Source: Verrucomicrobiota bacterium (GTDB lineage: Bacteria; Verrucomicrobiota; Verrucomicrobiia; Chthoniobacterales; UBA10450). From it: 15,997 nt of DNA. Made by a program: the position numbers and the translations under genes. Position 1 is the stretch's first letter, and each line of letters starts with the position of its first letter. The notes under the pieces were generated by a model. That model did no database searches. It was not told the DNA's origin and saw only the letters and a list, made by a program, of their open reading frames with translations. Shown here piece by piece: positions 1-7,156 of the stretch. Where the stretch lies: NCBI GenBank assembly GCA_003217965.1, contig QHNB01000021.1, forward strand, positions 1-15,997, read 5' to 3'.

Positions 1-675
1 ATTCTCGGTAATGTTAGCGTGACGATGCGGCAGAACCGTTTTCAGCAAATCATAACCGGTTGCTACAACCATCGTCGGCATCGACAGAAAAAAAGAAAAT
101 TCCAGTGCGGCGGAGCGCGTTAAGCCAGCGATCTCGCCCGCAGCGATCGTCGACATGGAGCGCGATGTTCCGGGAAAAACCGCCGATGCGATCTGGGCGA
201 AACCGATCCAGGCGGCTTGCGGCAGGGTCATATCTTCCATCCGCTCGATCAGGGAATGGCGGCAGAGTGCATCGACCAACCACATGATTACGCCGCCGGC
301 CAATAAAGCCCAGGCCATGAGCCAGAGATTTTCCAGGTTCTGTCCGATCTGCTTTTTCAAAAGAAACGCCGGAATCCCCGTGACGACGAAAGCGATCAAC
401 GTAAGCCCGAGCGGGTGCGTGAATAGGTTGCGATCCCCACGCTCGCCACGTGGAAAGGTCGATAGAAATTTCAAAATGCGGTACCAAAAATAAACCGGCA
501 GCGCGAGAATCGCGCCGAGCTGGATAACGATCGTGTACATCTTCCAATAGGCATCGTGTAGATCGAGGTGCAGCAATGCTTCGACGATGCGCAAATGGGC
601 GGTCGAGCTAACGGGCAGAAATTCGGTCAGTCCCTCAACCAACCCGAGCAAAAGAGAGAGAAGAATGTCGTTCAT
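1..675 (-). CDS. uppP: Undecaprenyl-diphosphatase UppP/BacA (3' end cut off by window)
   Basis: Integral membrane enzyme that dephosphorylates undecaprenyl diphosphate to recycle the lipid carrier for peptidoglycan and other envelope polymers; loss or gain affects bacitracin sensitivity in known bacteria. The first 225 residues are visible, in frame to the left edge; family members are usually about 270 residues, so the last helices are missing. The first signature is at residues 14-28 (E14, E18, and the PVSSTAHL stretch with H27). The second is FPGTSRS at 167-173 with R172. These correspond to the catalytic Glu, His and Arg residues of the family. Hydrophobic segments lie around 49-68, 88-106, 115-135 and 190-207. 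The ATG start is preceded by a purine-rich GAGGGAAG at 685-692, nine bases away, one of the few plausible ribosome sites here. It is downstream of mutL on the same strand but separated by 304 bp, so it probably has its own promoter. Confidence 0.95.
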   Translation of the reverse strand, partial: MNDILLSLLLGLVEGLTEFLPVSSTAHLRIVEALLHLDLHDAYWKMYTIVIQLGAILALPVYFWYRILKFLSTFPRGERGDRNLFTHPLGLTLIAFVVTGIPAFLLKKQIGQNLENLWLMAWALLAGGVIMWLVDALCRHSLIERMEDMTLPQAAWIGFAQIASAVFPGTSRSMSTIAAGEIAGLTRSAALEFSFFLSMPTMVVATGYDLLKTVLPHRHANITEN

Positions 676-979
676 CTGGCGCCGCTTCCCTCAACGTGAT
701 TTCCCTTGCAGACGGGCGATGGTTTGGCTCTTCACCGGGCCGAAGCTAGAGCCCGCCGCTCAAAGCGCAAGCGGCATCCCATTGGCCACTGATTAAGATC
801 AGCTTATAGAACGCACACCACCTTCAAGACCGATTCCCCGTTTCCAAATGAAAGCAGTTTGATCCTTTTGGGCGGGTCCGGCCAGCTGAGTCGGTTCGAT
901 CGCACGGCGCAGACGCTTATCGTCCCCGTGCATAACGAAAATTTGTTACTCTTTTGCGCGCGAAACCATTATTTGGAAA
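676..979. other. Intergenic region between mutL and uppP
   Basis: These 304 bases hold no convincing gene. A perfect 6-bp inverted repeat, GCCGCT (755-760) and AGCGGC (770-775) with a 9-base loop, could fold in the uppP leader, but no T-run follows it on either strand, so it is not an obvious intrinsic terminator. A second short dyad, CTGAT-TAAG-ATCAG, sits at about 788-801. On the minus strand TATAAG at 803-808 resembles a -10 box for uppP, but no well-spaced -35 box accompanies it. No tRNA or riboswitch was recognised. Confidence 0.5.
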
Positions 980-2749
980 TTAAACTTTTCGGCCGAACTT
1001 CTTTTCCAGCTCAGTAAGCGAGATCTGAATCATAGTGGGACGCCCATGCGGACAGCAGTAGGGCAGCTCGCAGGCCAGGAGATCGCGGATAAGCTTTTCG
1101 ATCTCTGGGTAGCGTAACGGGTCATTGGCCTTGACGGCATGCCGGCAAACCGTCGTTGCGATCATGTCTTCGCCCAAACGCATCGGCGAACTACTGCGGC
1201 TCGTTACCTTCAATTCATCGATAATCTCCCGCAAAAATTTCACGACATCCGTTACTTCCAAAAAAGTGGGAAGACTCTCAATGCGGAAGCTGTTTCCGCC
1301 GAAATCTTCAATCCCGATTCCCATTTTCTGCAGTGTCGGAATGTTGCGCTCGACCCATTCAGCATCCCGAGGAGGCAATGAAAAAATTTGGGGCAGGAGC
1401 AAGCGCTGCGATGGAACGCCCTGTTCTTCCATGCGTCGCCTTAACTCCTCAAAGAGAATTCGCTCGTGCGCGGCGTGCTGATCGACGAGAACAAGCCCCT
1501 CGGAATTCTCCATTAAAACGTAGAGTCGATTTAGAACGCCGATGATTTGAAAGGGTGAACCGTTGCCAGCGGGAGTGTTTTCGGGCGCAGGCACAACGAT
1601 TTGAGGTGAAACAAGATCAGGAGGAAACGGAGTTACGGTGTCCGGCGAAAGTGACGGCTCTGACCGACCGATATCTGGCAAAGGGCCAACCGGTTCCGGC
1701 CTTTTAAGATTTTCCTCTTCGGTCTCACGTTTTGATTGGAACTTCTCGCGCCAGTTTTGACGTGCGCCACTGAGCGTTCTCCGAACCGCCTCGACGACCG
1801 CCTCACGTACTTTCGCCGGATCGCGAAAGCGCACCTCGCGTTTTGCCGGATGGACGTTCACATCCACAGTTCGCGGGTCGAGCGTGATGAACAAAAAAGT
1901 GATCGGATACTGCCCTTTCATGAGTGCTGTGTGATAACCCTCCCGCAACGCGTTGGTGATCACACCGCTCTCAATGGAACGCCCATTGATAAACACGAAC
2001 TGCTGGCTGCGTGTTTGCCGGCTTATTCCCGCGCGGCCAATCCAGCCACTCACGCGTACATTGCGTTGATCTGGAATAACTTCCAGGAGTTCTTCCACAA
2101 GTTGCGCGTCATAAAGATCGCGAATGCGATCGCGGATCGAACTCGCGGCCGGCAATTGCAGCAAAAATTTATCGTCACGCACGAAAGTGAAGCCAATCCC
2201 GGGATGCGAGAGCGCGTGCAAAAAAAATTCATGTTCAACGTGCCGCGTTTCTGTCGGTTCCGAACGCAGAAACTTTCGGCGCGCCGGCACATTGAAAAAC
2301 AAAGAGCGCACTTCGACCTGAGTGCCGGGCGCTTCTCCAGCATCCCGGACCGTTTCAATCCGTCCGCCGTTCACGATAATTTCAGTGCCGACCAAGGCGC
2401 GGTGCTCGCGGGTGGTGAGCCGAAAACGCGCAACGCTCGCGATACTGGGGAGCGCTTCGCCGCGAAATCCAAGCGTGGTAACAGCGGCAAGATCGTCCGC
2501 CGTACGGATTTTACTTGTCGCATGTCGCTCTAGTGAAAGCAGGGTGTCATCGCGATCCATGCCACAGCCGTCATCGATGACACGGATGAGCGAGATCCCT
2601 CCGCGCTGGATGCCCAGCTCAATCTTGTGCGCTCCTGCATCAATGGCGTTTTCCACCAGTTCTTTCACGACTGAGGCAGGCCGTTCCACGACTTCGCCAG
2701 CCGCCACCTGGCTGGCAAGTATTTCGGGAAGCAGTTTGATCCGACTCAT
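980..2749 (-). CDS. mutL: DNA mismatch repair protein MutL
   Basis: MutL couples MutS mismatch recognition to strand incision and removal in the cytoplasm. The 589-residue protein has an N-terminal GHKL ATPase with E30, N34, DDGCGM at 59-64, the TLGFRGEAL lid motif at 92-100 and K304 in the NVHPAKREVRF strand. A Pro/Glu-rich linker spans about 335-395, followed by the C-terminal dimerisation domain. That domain carries DQHAAHERILFE at 423-434, fitting DQHA(X)2E(X)4E, plus VCRHAVKA at 534-541 and CPHGRP at 566-571, the zinc-binding endonuclease site. QRLLLP at 448-453 fits the QxxLxP clamp-binding motif. It is therefore expected to be a nicking MutL of the MutH-independent type. The start is placed at 2749 because homology begins at MSRIKLLPEILASQVAAGEV. 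An in-frame ATG at 2779 would add ten unrelated residues and lies upstream of a TACAAT -10-like box. Confidence 0.97.
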   Translation of the reverse strand: MSRIKLLPEILASQVAAGEVVERPASVVKELVENAIDAGAHKIELGIQRGGISLIRVIDDGCGMDRDDTLLSLERHATSKIRTADDLAAVTTLGFRGEALPSIASVARFRLTTREHRALVGTEIIVNGGRIETVRDAGEAPGTQVEVRSLFFNVPARRKFLRSEPTETRHVEHEFFLHALSHPGIGFTFVRDDKFLLQLPAASSIRDRIRDLYDAQLVEELLEVIPDQRNVRVSGWIGRAGISRQTRSQQFVFINGRSIESGVITNALREGYHTALMKGQYPITFLFITLDPRTVDVNVHPAKREVRFRDPAKVREAVVEAVRRTLSGARQNWREKFQSKRETEEENLKRPEPVGPLPDIGRSEPSLSPDTVTPFPPDLVSPQIVVPAPENTPAGNGSPFQIIGVLNRLYVLMENSEGLVLVDQHAAHERILFEELRRRMEEQGVPSQRLLLPQIFSLPPRDAEWVERNIPTLQKMGIGIEDFGGNSFRIESLPTFLEVTDVVKFLREIIDELKVTSRSSSPMRLGEDMIATTVCRHAVKANDPLRYPEIEKLIRDLLACELPYCCPHGRPTMIQISLTELEKKFGRKV

Positions 2750-2757
2750 CGCTAGCG

Positions 2758-2763
2758 ATTGTA
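2758..2763 (-). promoter_or_regulatory. Possible -10 box of mutL
   Basis: On the minus strand this reads TACAAT, five of six matches to TATAAT. It ends nine bases before the chosen mutL ATG, so transcription would start at or just before the start codon. The hexamer 17 bases upstream (TTTTGC) is a poor -35 box. If real, the mRNA would be essentially leaderless. Confidence 0.3.
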
Positions 2764-2801
2764 ACGGAGCCGTCGGCATTGCAAAACCAACTTCGCGACG
2801 G

Positions 2802-2829
2802 TTGACCCTAAAACGCGACGCAGTACCTT
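2802..2829 (+). promoter_or_regulatory. Possible promoter of the iron-sulfur carrier gene
   Basis: TTGACC at 2802-2807 matches the -35 consensus in five of six positions. TACCTT at 2824-2829 is a weak -10 box after a 16-bp spacer. A start of transcription near 2836 would leave only about three bases before the ATG at 2839, where no Shine-Dalgarno sequence is present. This is a pattern match only. Confidence 0.3.
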
Positions 2830-2838
2830 TTCCAATCG

Positions 2839-3165
2839 ATGATTAACATTACAGATCGCGCTGTGCAGCAGCTGCGCGCACTTGCCGGAGCGAAAGCAGC
2901 GGAGGGTTTGCGCATCGGAATCGCCAAAGGCGGCTGCTCCGGATTGCAATATGAAATGACGCTGGGCCATGCCCAATCGGGCGACGCTGTTGTCGAGCGC
3001 GATGGAGTGAAGTTATTCGTCGATAATGAGAGCGCTCGCCTCCTCCGCGACGCCACCCTTGATTATCACGATGCGCTGACCGGCGCGGGTTTTCAGGTCG
3101 TGAATCCAAATGCTGCGCGGACGTGCGGCTGTGGTTCGTCCTTCGAGCCAGCACCTCCCTCTTAA
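2839..3165 (+). CDS. A-type iron-sulfur cluster carrier (HesB/IscA/SufA/ErpA family)
   Basis: Small cytoplasmic protein (108 residues, normal family length) that receives Fe-S clusters from a scaffold and hands them to apo-enzymes. The three cluster-ligand cysteines are present: C33 in GGCSGLQY and C96 and C98 in the C-terminal CGCGSSF. The segment LFVDNESARLL at 59-69 is also typical of the family. It diverges from mutL across 89 bp and is followed after 24 bp by a membrane protein gene on the same strand. No suf or isc genes are visible here, so I cannot decide between the IscA, SufA and ErpA subgroups and leave the symbol empty. Confidence 0.92.
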   Translation: MINITDRAVQQLRALAGAKAAEGLRIGIAKGGCSGLQYEMTLGHAQSGDAVVERDGVKLFVDNESARLLRDATLDYHDALTGAGFQVVNPNAARTCGCGSSFEPAPPS

Positions 3166-3189
3166 GATGAAACGGCGAAGATTTCGCTG

Positions 3190-4752
3190 ATGCAATACGA
3201 TCGCCTCCGCTATGAAACGCCTTATGGTCGACCCAGGCGCCGTATCAATTATTTTGCTTGGACGTTGGCGATTTTGCTGCTGACTGCCTTTGCCTTTGCC
3301 GCCTGGCTTGGAAGTTTCTATGTCTTTTGGCAACCGGAGCGACCGGACAGCTATCGCCTGCTAAAGAAGCTTCATCGGATTGATCCGCCACGGCGTTTTG
3401 AGCTGACTGCCGCACCCGCTGGCGAATTCCTAAATCCAAAACAGCTACACGACCGTTATGCTGCATTGGGTTCTGCTGAATTGGTCAAATTGAACAGTGA
3501 GCTCGCGCGGAATTACATCCGGAATTTTCAGCAAGTACGGGGACTTGTCCCATATGTTGTCGGTCGATTTCGCATTATCGATGTGCGCCGGCTCGGACCG
3601 GCCGATGTCTTTACATCCGGAATGGTCGCGCTTGCCGCCGCGATCGATAATGGTGAGCTTTTGATGGAGCATGTTTACCCGGCCGATGCACGTGATCTGC
3701 CATTGATGCGGCAAACACTTATCCCAGGGCTTGAGATCAAACTGGAACGCGCGCACGATATCTCAGCAGTTATTCATGCCGATCGGACGGTCGACGGGCG
3801 GATTCTGATCACGGTTATGCCGTTGCTTTACGGAACGTACACCGTCACGCGCGGGCCTGGCACTTTTACACTTGAGCCTCCACTGGATCTGAATCTCGCG
3901 GCCGGTTGGCCATTGTTTAAACCAGAGGAATTGCGTGCTGCAGAAAGTCGATATGCGGAATTACGACAACACGAACCAGGTATCGGTGGAGCGGTGCCGA
4001 TACCGGGTTTGACCCCGAGCGGGACACCGCCGCCGGCGGAAAATCAACTGGTACGGGTAGAGCACGCCCAGCCCGTTGAACCGCCCCAAGTCGCAGTCGC
4101 TTCGCCACCTCCCAAGCTTGAAAAAGGAAAGGGACCACCAGCTGGGAAAAACGCGAAACTGGCGAAGAACAAGAAATCTCCCTCGCCATCAGCAACCCCG
4201 CTTCAAGTCGCCTCGACTAAGACGGCTGTTGCAACAGCTCCGCCCTTGCAAAAATTTTCTGCTGCCCCTCCGGCCACAACCAGCCCCTCGCCACAGATTG
4301 CGTTGAGTCCGCCTATTGAAAATGGAATTTCACCGGCCCGGCCGCTCCTGGCGGATGGCAGTGCTCTCGCTTCGACCGCTGGCGGCGGAAACTGGAAAAC
4401 CTATCCACCTGGCAAAATGCCGCTGGGGCGGCTGATTGCGCCGAACGATCTTCCGCAAATTGCTGACCGCGATCTTGTCGGAGAACGCATTTATTTGCGT
4501 GGACAGTTCGTGGTGAATTTCGCCGATGCGAACAAGGCTGTTCTTCGGCCGCGTTCGCACGTGCCGGACTCGGTCGTGCGCCTTACCGGCAACTCCACCA
4601 GAATCATCGTTGAGTATCCTGCCGGATACACACCGCCAACACCCGGTTCGGCGGTGAATCGAGATGAGGTTCGGCCGCTTGAGATCACGGAAGTACGGAA
4701 GCAGGAAGACGGTCAGCTGAACGTCTTTGCCCGTGAGATTATGCAGCCGTGA
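3190..4752 (+). CDS. Single-pass membrane protein of unknown function with Pro/Ala-rich linker
   Basis: I do not recognise this 520-residue protein. A basic N-terminus (RPRRR at 14-18) precedes one strongly hydrophobic helix at about 21-47, so by the positive-inside rule the rest should lie in the periplasm. Residues 50-260 form a globular region with alternating beta-like stretches, for example GRFRIIDVRR and GRILITVMPLLYGTYTV. Residues 262-400 are a low-complexity linker rich in Pro, Ala, Ser and Lys, followed by a compact C-terminal domain at about 403-520 (GERIYLRGQFVVNF, RIIVEYPAGYTPP, NVFAREI). The linker resembles the spacers of proteins that cross the periplasm or bind the cell wall; that is inference. 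The stop TGA abuts the stop of the opposing gene with no gap. The ATG at 3190 follows the iron-sulfur carrier by 24 bp and may be co-transcribed. Confidence 0.85.
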   Translation: MQYDRLRYETPYGRPRRRINYFAWTLAILLLTAFAFAAWLGSFYVFWQPERPDSYRLLKKLHRIDPPRRFELTAAPAGEFLNPKQLHDRYAALGSAELVKLNSELARNYIRNFQQVRGLVPYVVGRFRIIDVRRLGPADVFTSGMVALAAAIDNGELLMEHVYPADARDLPLMRQTLIPGLEIKLERAHDISAVIHADRTVDGRILITVMPLLYGTYTVTRGPGTFTLEPPLDLNLAAGWPLFKPEELRAAESRYAELRQHEPGIGGAVPIPGLTPSGTPPPAENQLVRVEHAQPVEPPQVAVASPPPKLEKGKGPPAGKNAKLAKNKKSPSPSATPLQVASTKTAVATAPPLQKFSAAPPATTSPSPQIALSPPIENGISPARPLLADGSALASTAGGGNWKTYPPGKMPLGRLIAPNDLPQIADRDLVGERIYLRGQFVVNFADANKAVLRPRSHVPDSVVRLTGNSTRIIVEYPAGYTPPTPGSAVNRDEVRPLEITEVRKQEDGQLNVFAREIMQP

Positions 4753-5472
4753 TCAATCGTTGCGCTTGTTGATGATCACCTTGCCGTCGCCGATTTCGAT
4801 CGGACCCAAGTCATTCTTGGAGACGTAAGCGGAAAGGTAATCTCTCAGGGATCGGCCCCCATATTTCCAATCAAGGGCATCCGAGGGTACGGATTGGCCG
4901 TTAACCGTGATCCCGCCCAATGGAGAGCTGTCGAGGGAGCGAGCGCCGTTACTTTCCACGACGATGTCGCCGTTCAAATAATAACCAGCCCCTCCAACGT
5001 ATTCTCCCACTGGCACACTCGTTTGGACATGTAAGCGATTGCCTTCAATTGAGACGAATGCCTTCCCGCGAATGTGCCGGTTCGCCGCGATCAAGTTGTT
5101 CAAATCGTCTGCGGTCAGTTCAACCTGTCCTGCCCGCGTATCACGTGGAACATCCGCGGTTGGGGGATTCTCGACCGCGACATCATTAGGTGTCGCATTT
5201 CGAAAATTAGACCACTTTTGTTTCGTGGCCGCGATATTTTCCTGGGTCGTTTCGAACTGCGGGACGGGGGCTGGCTCGTCTGCGAGCAGGTGCGTTTTTT
5301 TCGCCCAGACCGCTGCGTGAACGATGGCGGAATGTTTCCTCATCCCCAGATAAATCCCGACCGCGCCTGCGATCATCAAGAACAACAGCAGGCAGCAGAG
5401 AATCAGGCAGCCTTTTCCGACGCATCCCGTGCCGCGGCGCTGTGGTGGTGGCGGTTCAATCCAGCCGGTCAT
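4753..5472 (-). CDS. Membrane-anchored protein of unknown function, 239 residues
   Basis: Not recognised as a named family. A Pro/Arg-rich head (WIEPPPPQRRG, 4-14) precedes a hydrophobic helix at about 21-43 that is rich in cysteine (C17, C22, C26, C27). The remaining 195 residues should be outside the cytoplasm. Residues 45-115 look helical or disordered, and 116-239 have regular hydrophobic strands ending in a charged tail. The stretch VELTADDLNNLIAANRHIRG at 117-136 suggests a helix before a sheet (AFVSIEGNRLHVQTSVPVG). The ATG overlaps the stop of the HIT-family gene by four bases (ATGA, 5469-5472), so the two are probably translated together. The C25-C27 area is not a convincing lipobox. 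Its stop codon abuts that of the convergent 520-residue gene. Confidence 0.85.
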   Translation of the reverse strand: MTGWIEPPPPQRRGTGCVGKGCLILCCLLLFLMIAGAVGIYLGMRKHSAIVHAAVWAKKTHLLADEPAPVPQFETTQENIAATKQKWSNFRNATPNDVAVENPPTADVPRDTRAGQVELTADDLNNLIAANRHIRGKAFVSIEGNRLHVQTSVPVGEYVGGAGYYLNGDIVVESNGARSLDSSPLGGITVNGQSVPSDALDWKYGGRSLRDYLSAYVSKNDLGPIEIGDGKVIINKRND

Positions 5473-5909
5473 TGCTCATCATTCCAGTCGGTTGAACGTG
5501 CCGCCATTAACTTCTCGTAGAGACTCTGCAAGCTTTCCGAAATTACGCGCGTCGCCGAAAGCATCGGCATGAAATTCGTATCTCCGCTCCAGCGTGGGAC
5601 GATGTGGATGTGGAGGTGATCAGGTACACCCGCGCCGGCGCATTCCCCGATATTGATCCCGATGTTAAATCCCTGCGCTTTCACTACTTCTCGCAAGATA
5701 TTTTGACCGTGAACAACCAGCGAGAAAAGCTCTGTGATTTCGTTTTCGCCCAGCGCTCCTAACCCGCCCACACGAGTCACGACCAGATGCGCTCTGTCAT
5801 CGCTGGTCCGCGCCGCTTCGCTCAGAAAATCGTGCGAGCCAGATTTTGCAAAGTATTCGAAACGCCACGGCGCCCAAAGCGTTTCCAGCTCGATTTTTGG
5901 GAAATCCAT
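5469..5909 (-). CDS. HIT-family nucleotide-binding protein, apparently missing part of its core
   Basis: HIT proteins hydrolyse or transfer nucleotidyl groups of dinucleoside polyphosphates and related compounds. The catalytic HLHIHIV motif is at 98-104 (H98, H100, H102) within the typical VPDHLHIHIVPRWSGDTNFM stretch, and FNIGINIG precedes it at 81-88. The N-terminus has LWAPWRFEYF at 11-20, as in the Ap4A phosphorylase-like branch. Two departures are visible. The usual CxxC after this motif is replaced by HDFL. The segment that should carry the NRYPYNNGHL-type strand between DDRAHLVVTR (37-46) and the following helix is absent, a loss of roughly 25 residues; the protein is 146 residues against about 165-175 in relatives. 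No other frame encodes the missing part. It lies 131 bp after lpxB and overlaps the next gene by four bases. Confidence 0.88.
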   Translation of the reverse strand: MDFPKIELETLWAPWRFEYFAKSGSHDFLSEAARTSDDRAHLVVTRVGGLGALGENEITELFSLVVHGQNILREVVKAQGFNIGINIGECAGAGVPDHLHIHIVPRWSGDTNFMPMLSATRVISESLQSLYEKLMAARSTDWNDEQ

Positions 5910-6040
5910 TTGGTGTCGAAGCTAAAAAATCGGATGCGAAAGTCGAGCTTATCTCCCGCCCCGCAATCCGCAGCGACACCAAAGAGGCCATCAGGTCCGC
6001 TCGATCTCTCTTCGCATTTCTTCCGGACTGCACGCAATTC

Positions 6041-7156
6041 TCATTGACGAAGCTCGGCAATGATTGCATCGGCCGCATTGGCACTTGCCTCGCCCAAACC
6101 GAGCTTCTTCGCCACCGAATCGAAGTTGTTTAGCATCCGCGTGCGCTCGTTTTGATCCGAGAGCAGGCGCCTGACGGTCAAGGCAATCTGGCGCGGCCTA
6201 GCCTCGTGCTGAATGAATTCGGGCACGATTTCACGATCGGCCAGGACGTTCGGCATTCCTATGTATTTTACTCCCACGGCCGCGCGAGCAGCCAAATACG
6301 TAAACCAGGCCACGCGATAAACCAGTACGAATGGCAGTCTCGATAGTGCCGCCTCTAGGGTCGCCGTTCCAGATGCGACCAGGCCCACGGCTGCCCGCTG
6401 CATCAGGCCGCGCGCTTCTCCGATGGTAATGGAAAGCTTTTCAGCCTCGTCACAGAGCTCTTTCCGAATGATTTCGGCCAACGGTTCGGATGCAGCTGCG
6501 ATTTCGAAATGCAGATCGGGATCAGCCCGTGAGAGTTCAGAGGCGGTGGCGCGCATGATCGGAAAAATCTTCCGCACTTCGCGTTGGCGGCTTCCGGGAA
6601 ATAGACCAATGAGCCGGGGATCACGAGCATCGGCCGACGCTTGGATTTCTCCCGTGATTGGATATCCGACGAAGACTGCCTTTAAGCCGGATGCATTATA
6701 TAGAACGGGCTCGAATGGAAAAATACATAGCATCAGATCGAGCCAGCGACCCATTTTCACGATGCGGCGACGATTCCAGGCCCAGACTTGCGGGCTGATA
6801 TAATAGAGAATTTTTAACGATGGGAATTTTTTGCGCAGCGCGCGCGCAAGTCGCAGATTAAACCCGGGGTAATCGATCAGCACGACCGCGGCTGGATTCG
6901 CCGCTGCAATCTCTGAAATTGTGTGGCGAAATTGTTTACGAAAAAAACCATAACGCTTGATCACTTCCCATAATCCGACGACAGCCGCCTCGTCGATCCA
7001 ATCGCGAAATTCCCCACCTGCAATCGCCTGCATTTTAGGCCCGCCGCGCCCGACGAATGGCCAGTCCGGGGCCCGCTCGCGCAGCGCACGCATTAATGCC
7101 GCGCCGTGATTATCGCCGCTCGCTTCGCCGGCGACGAAATAAATTTTTTTAGTCAC
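6041..7156 (-). CDS. lpxB: Lipid-A-disaccharide synthase LpxB
   Basis: Peripheral membrane glycosyltransferase that joins UDP-2,3-diacylglucosamine (or its 2,3-diamino analogue) to lipid X to give the tetra-acylated disaccharide of lipid A. Family motifs appear in order: AGEASGDNHGA at 9-19, GGPKM at 38-42, DYPGFNLRLA at 95-104, YYISPQVWAWNRRR at 118-131, LFPGSRQREV at 185-194 and ASGTATLEAAL at 261-271. The GTG start at 7156 gives 371 residues, the usual length, and places the first beta strand (KKIYFVAGEASGD) directly at the N-terminus. A longer frame reaching 7486 would overlap the upstream gene by over 300 bp and adds no family-like residues. The start overlaps the stop of the oxidoreductase gene by eight bases, indicating one operon and coupled translation. 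Confidence 0.96.
   Translation of the reverse strand: MTKKIYFVAGEASGDNHGAALMRALRERAPDWPFVGRGGPKMQAIAGGEFRDWIDEAAVVGLWEVIKRYGFFRKQFRHTISEIAAANPAAVVLIDYPGFNLRLARALRKKFPSLKILYYISPQVWAWNRRRIVKMGRWLDLMLCIFPFEPVLYNASGLKAVFVGYPITGEIQASADARDPRLIGLFPGSRQREVRKIFPIMRATASELSRADPDLHFEIAAASEPLAEIIRKELCDEAEKLSITIGEARGLMQRAAVGLVASGTATLEAALSRLPFVLVYRVAWFTYLAARAAVGVKYIGMPNVLADREIVPEFIQHEARPRQIALTVRRLLSDQNERTRMLNNFDSVAKKLGLGEASANAADAIIAELRQ

Noticed and set aside
50..547. 165-residue minus-strand open frame
   Set aside because: It lies inside uppP in another frame, has an Arg/Asp-rich composition typical of shadow frames, and the uppP frame carries clear family motifs.
755..775. Hairpin as an intrinsic terminator
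   Set aside because: The six-base stem is not followed by a T-run on either strand.
885..915. tRNA-like T-loop (GGTTCGATC at 893-901)
   Set aside because: The flanking bases do not form the required five-base stem and no acceptor or anticodon arm fits.
1736..2533. 265-residue plus-strand open frame
   Set aside because: It is antisense to the well-conserved ATPase region of mutL and shows no domain of its own.
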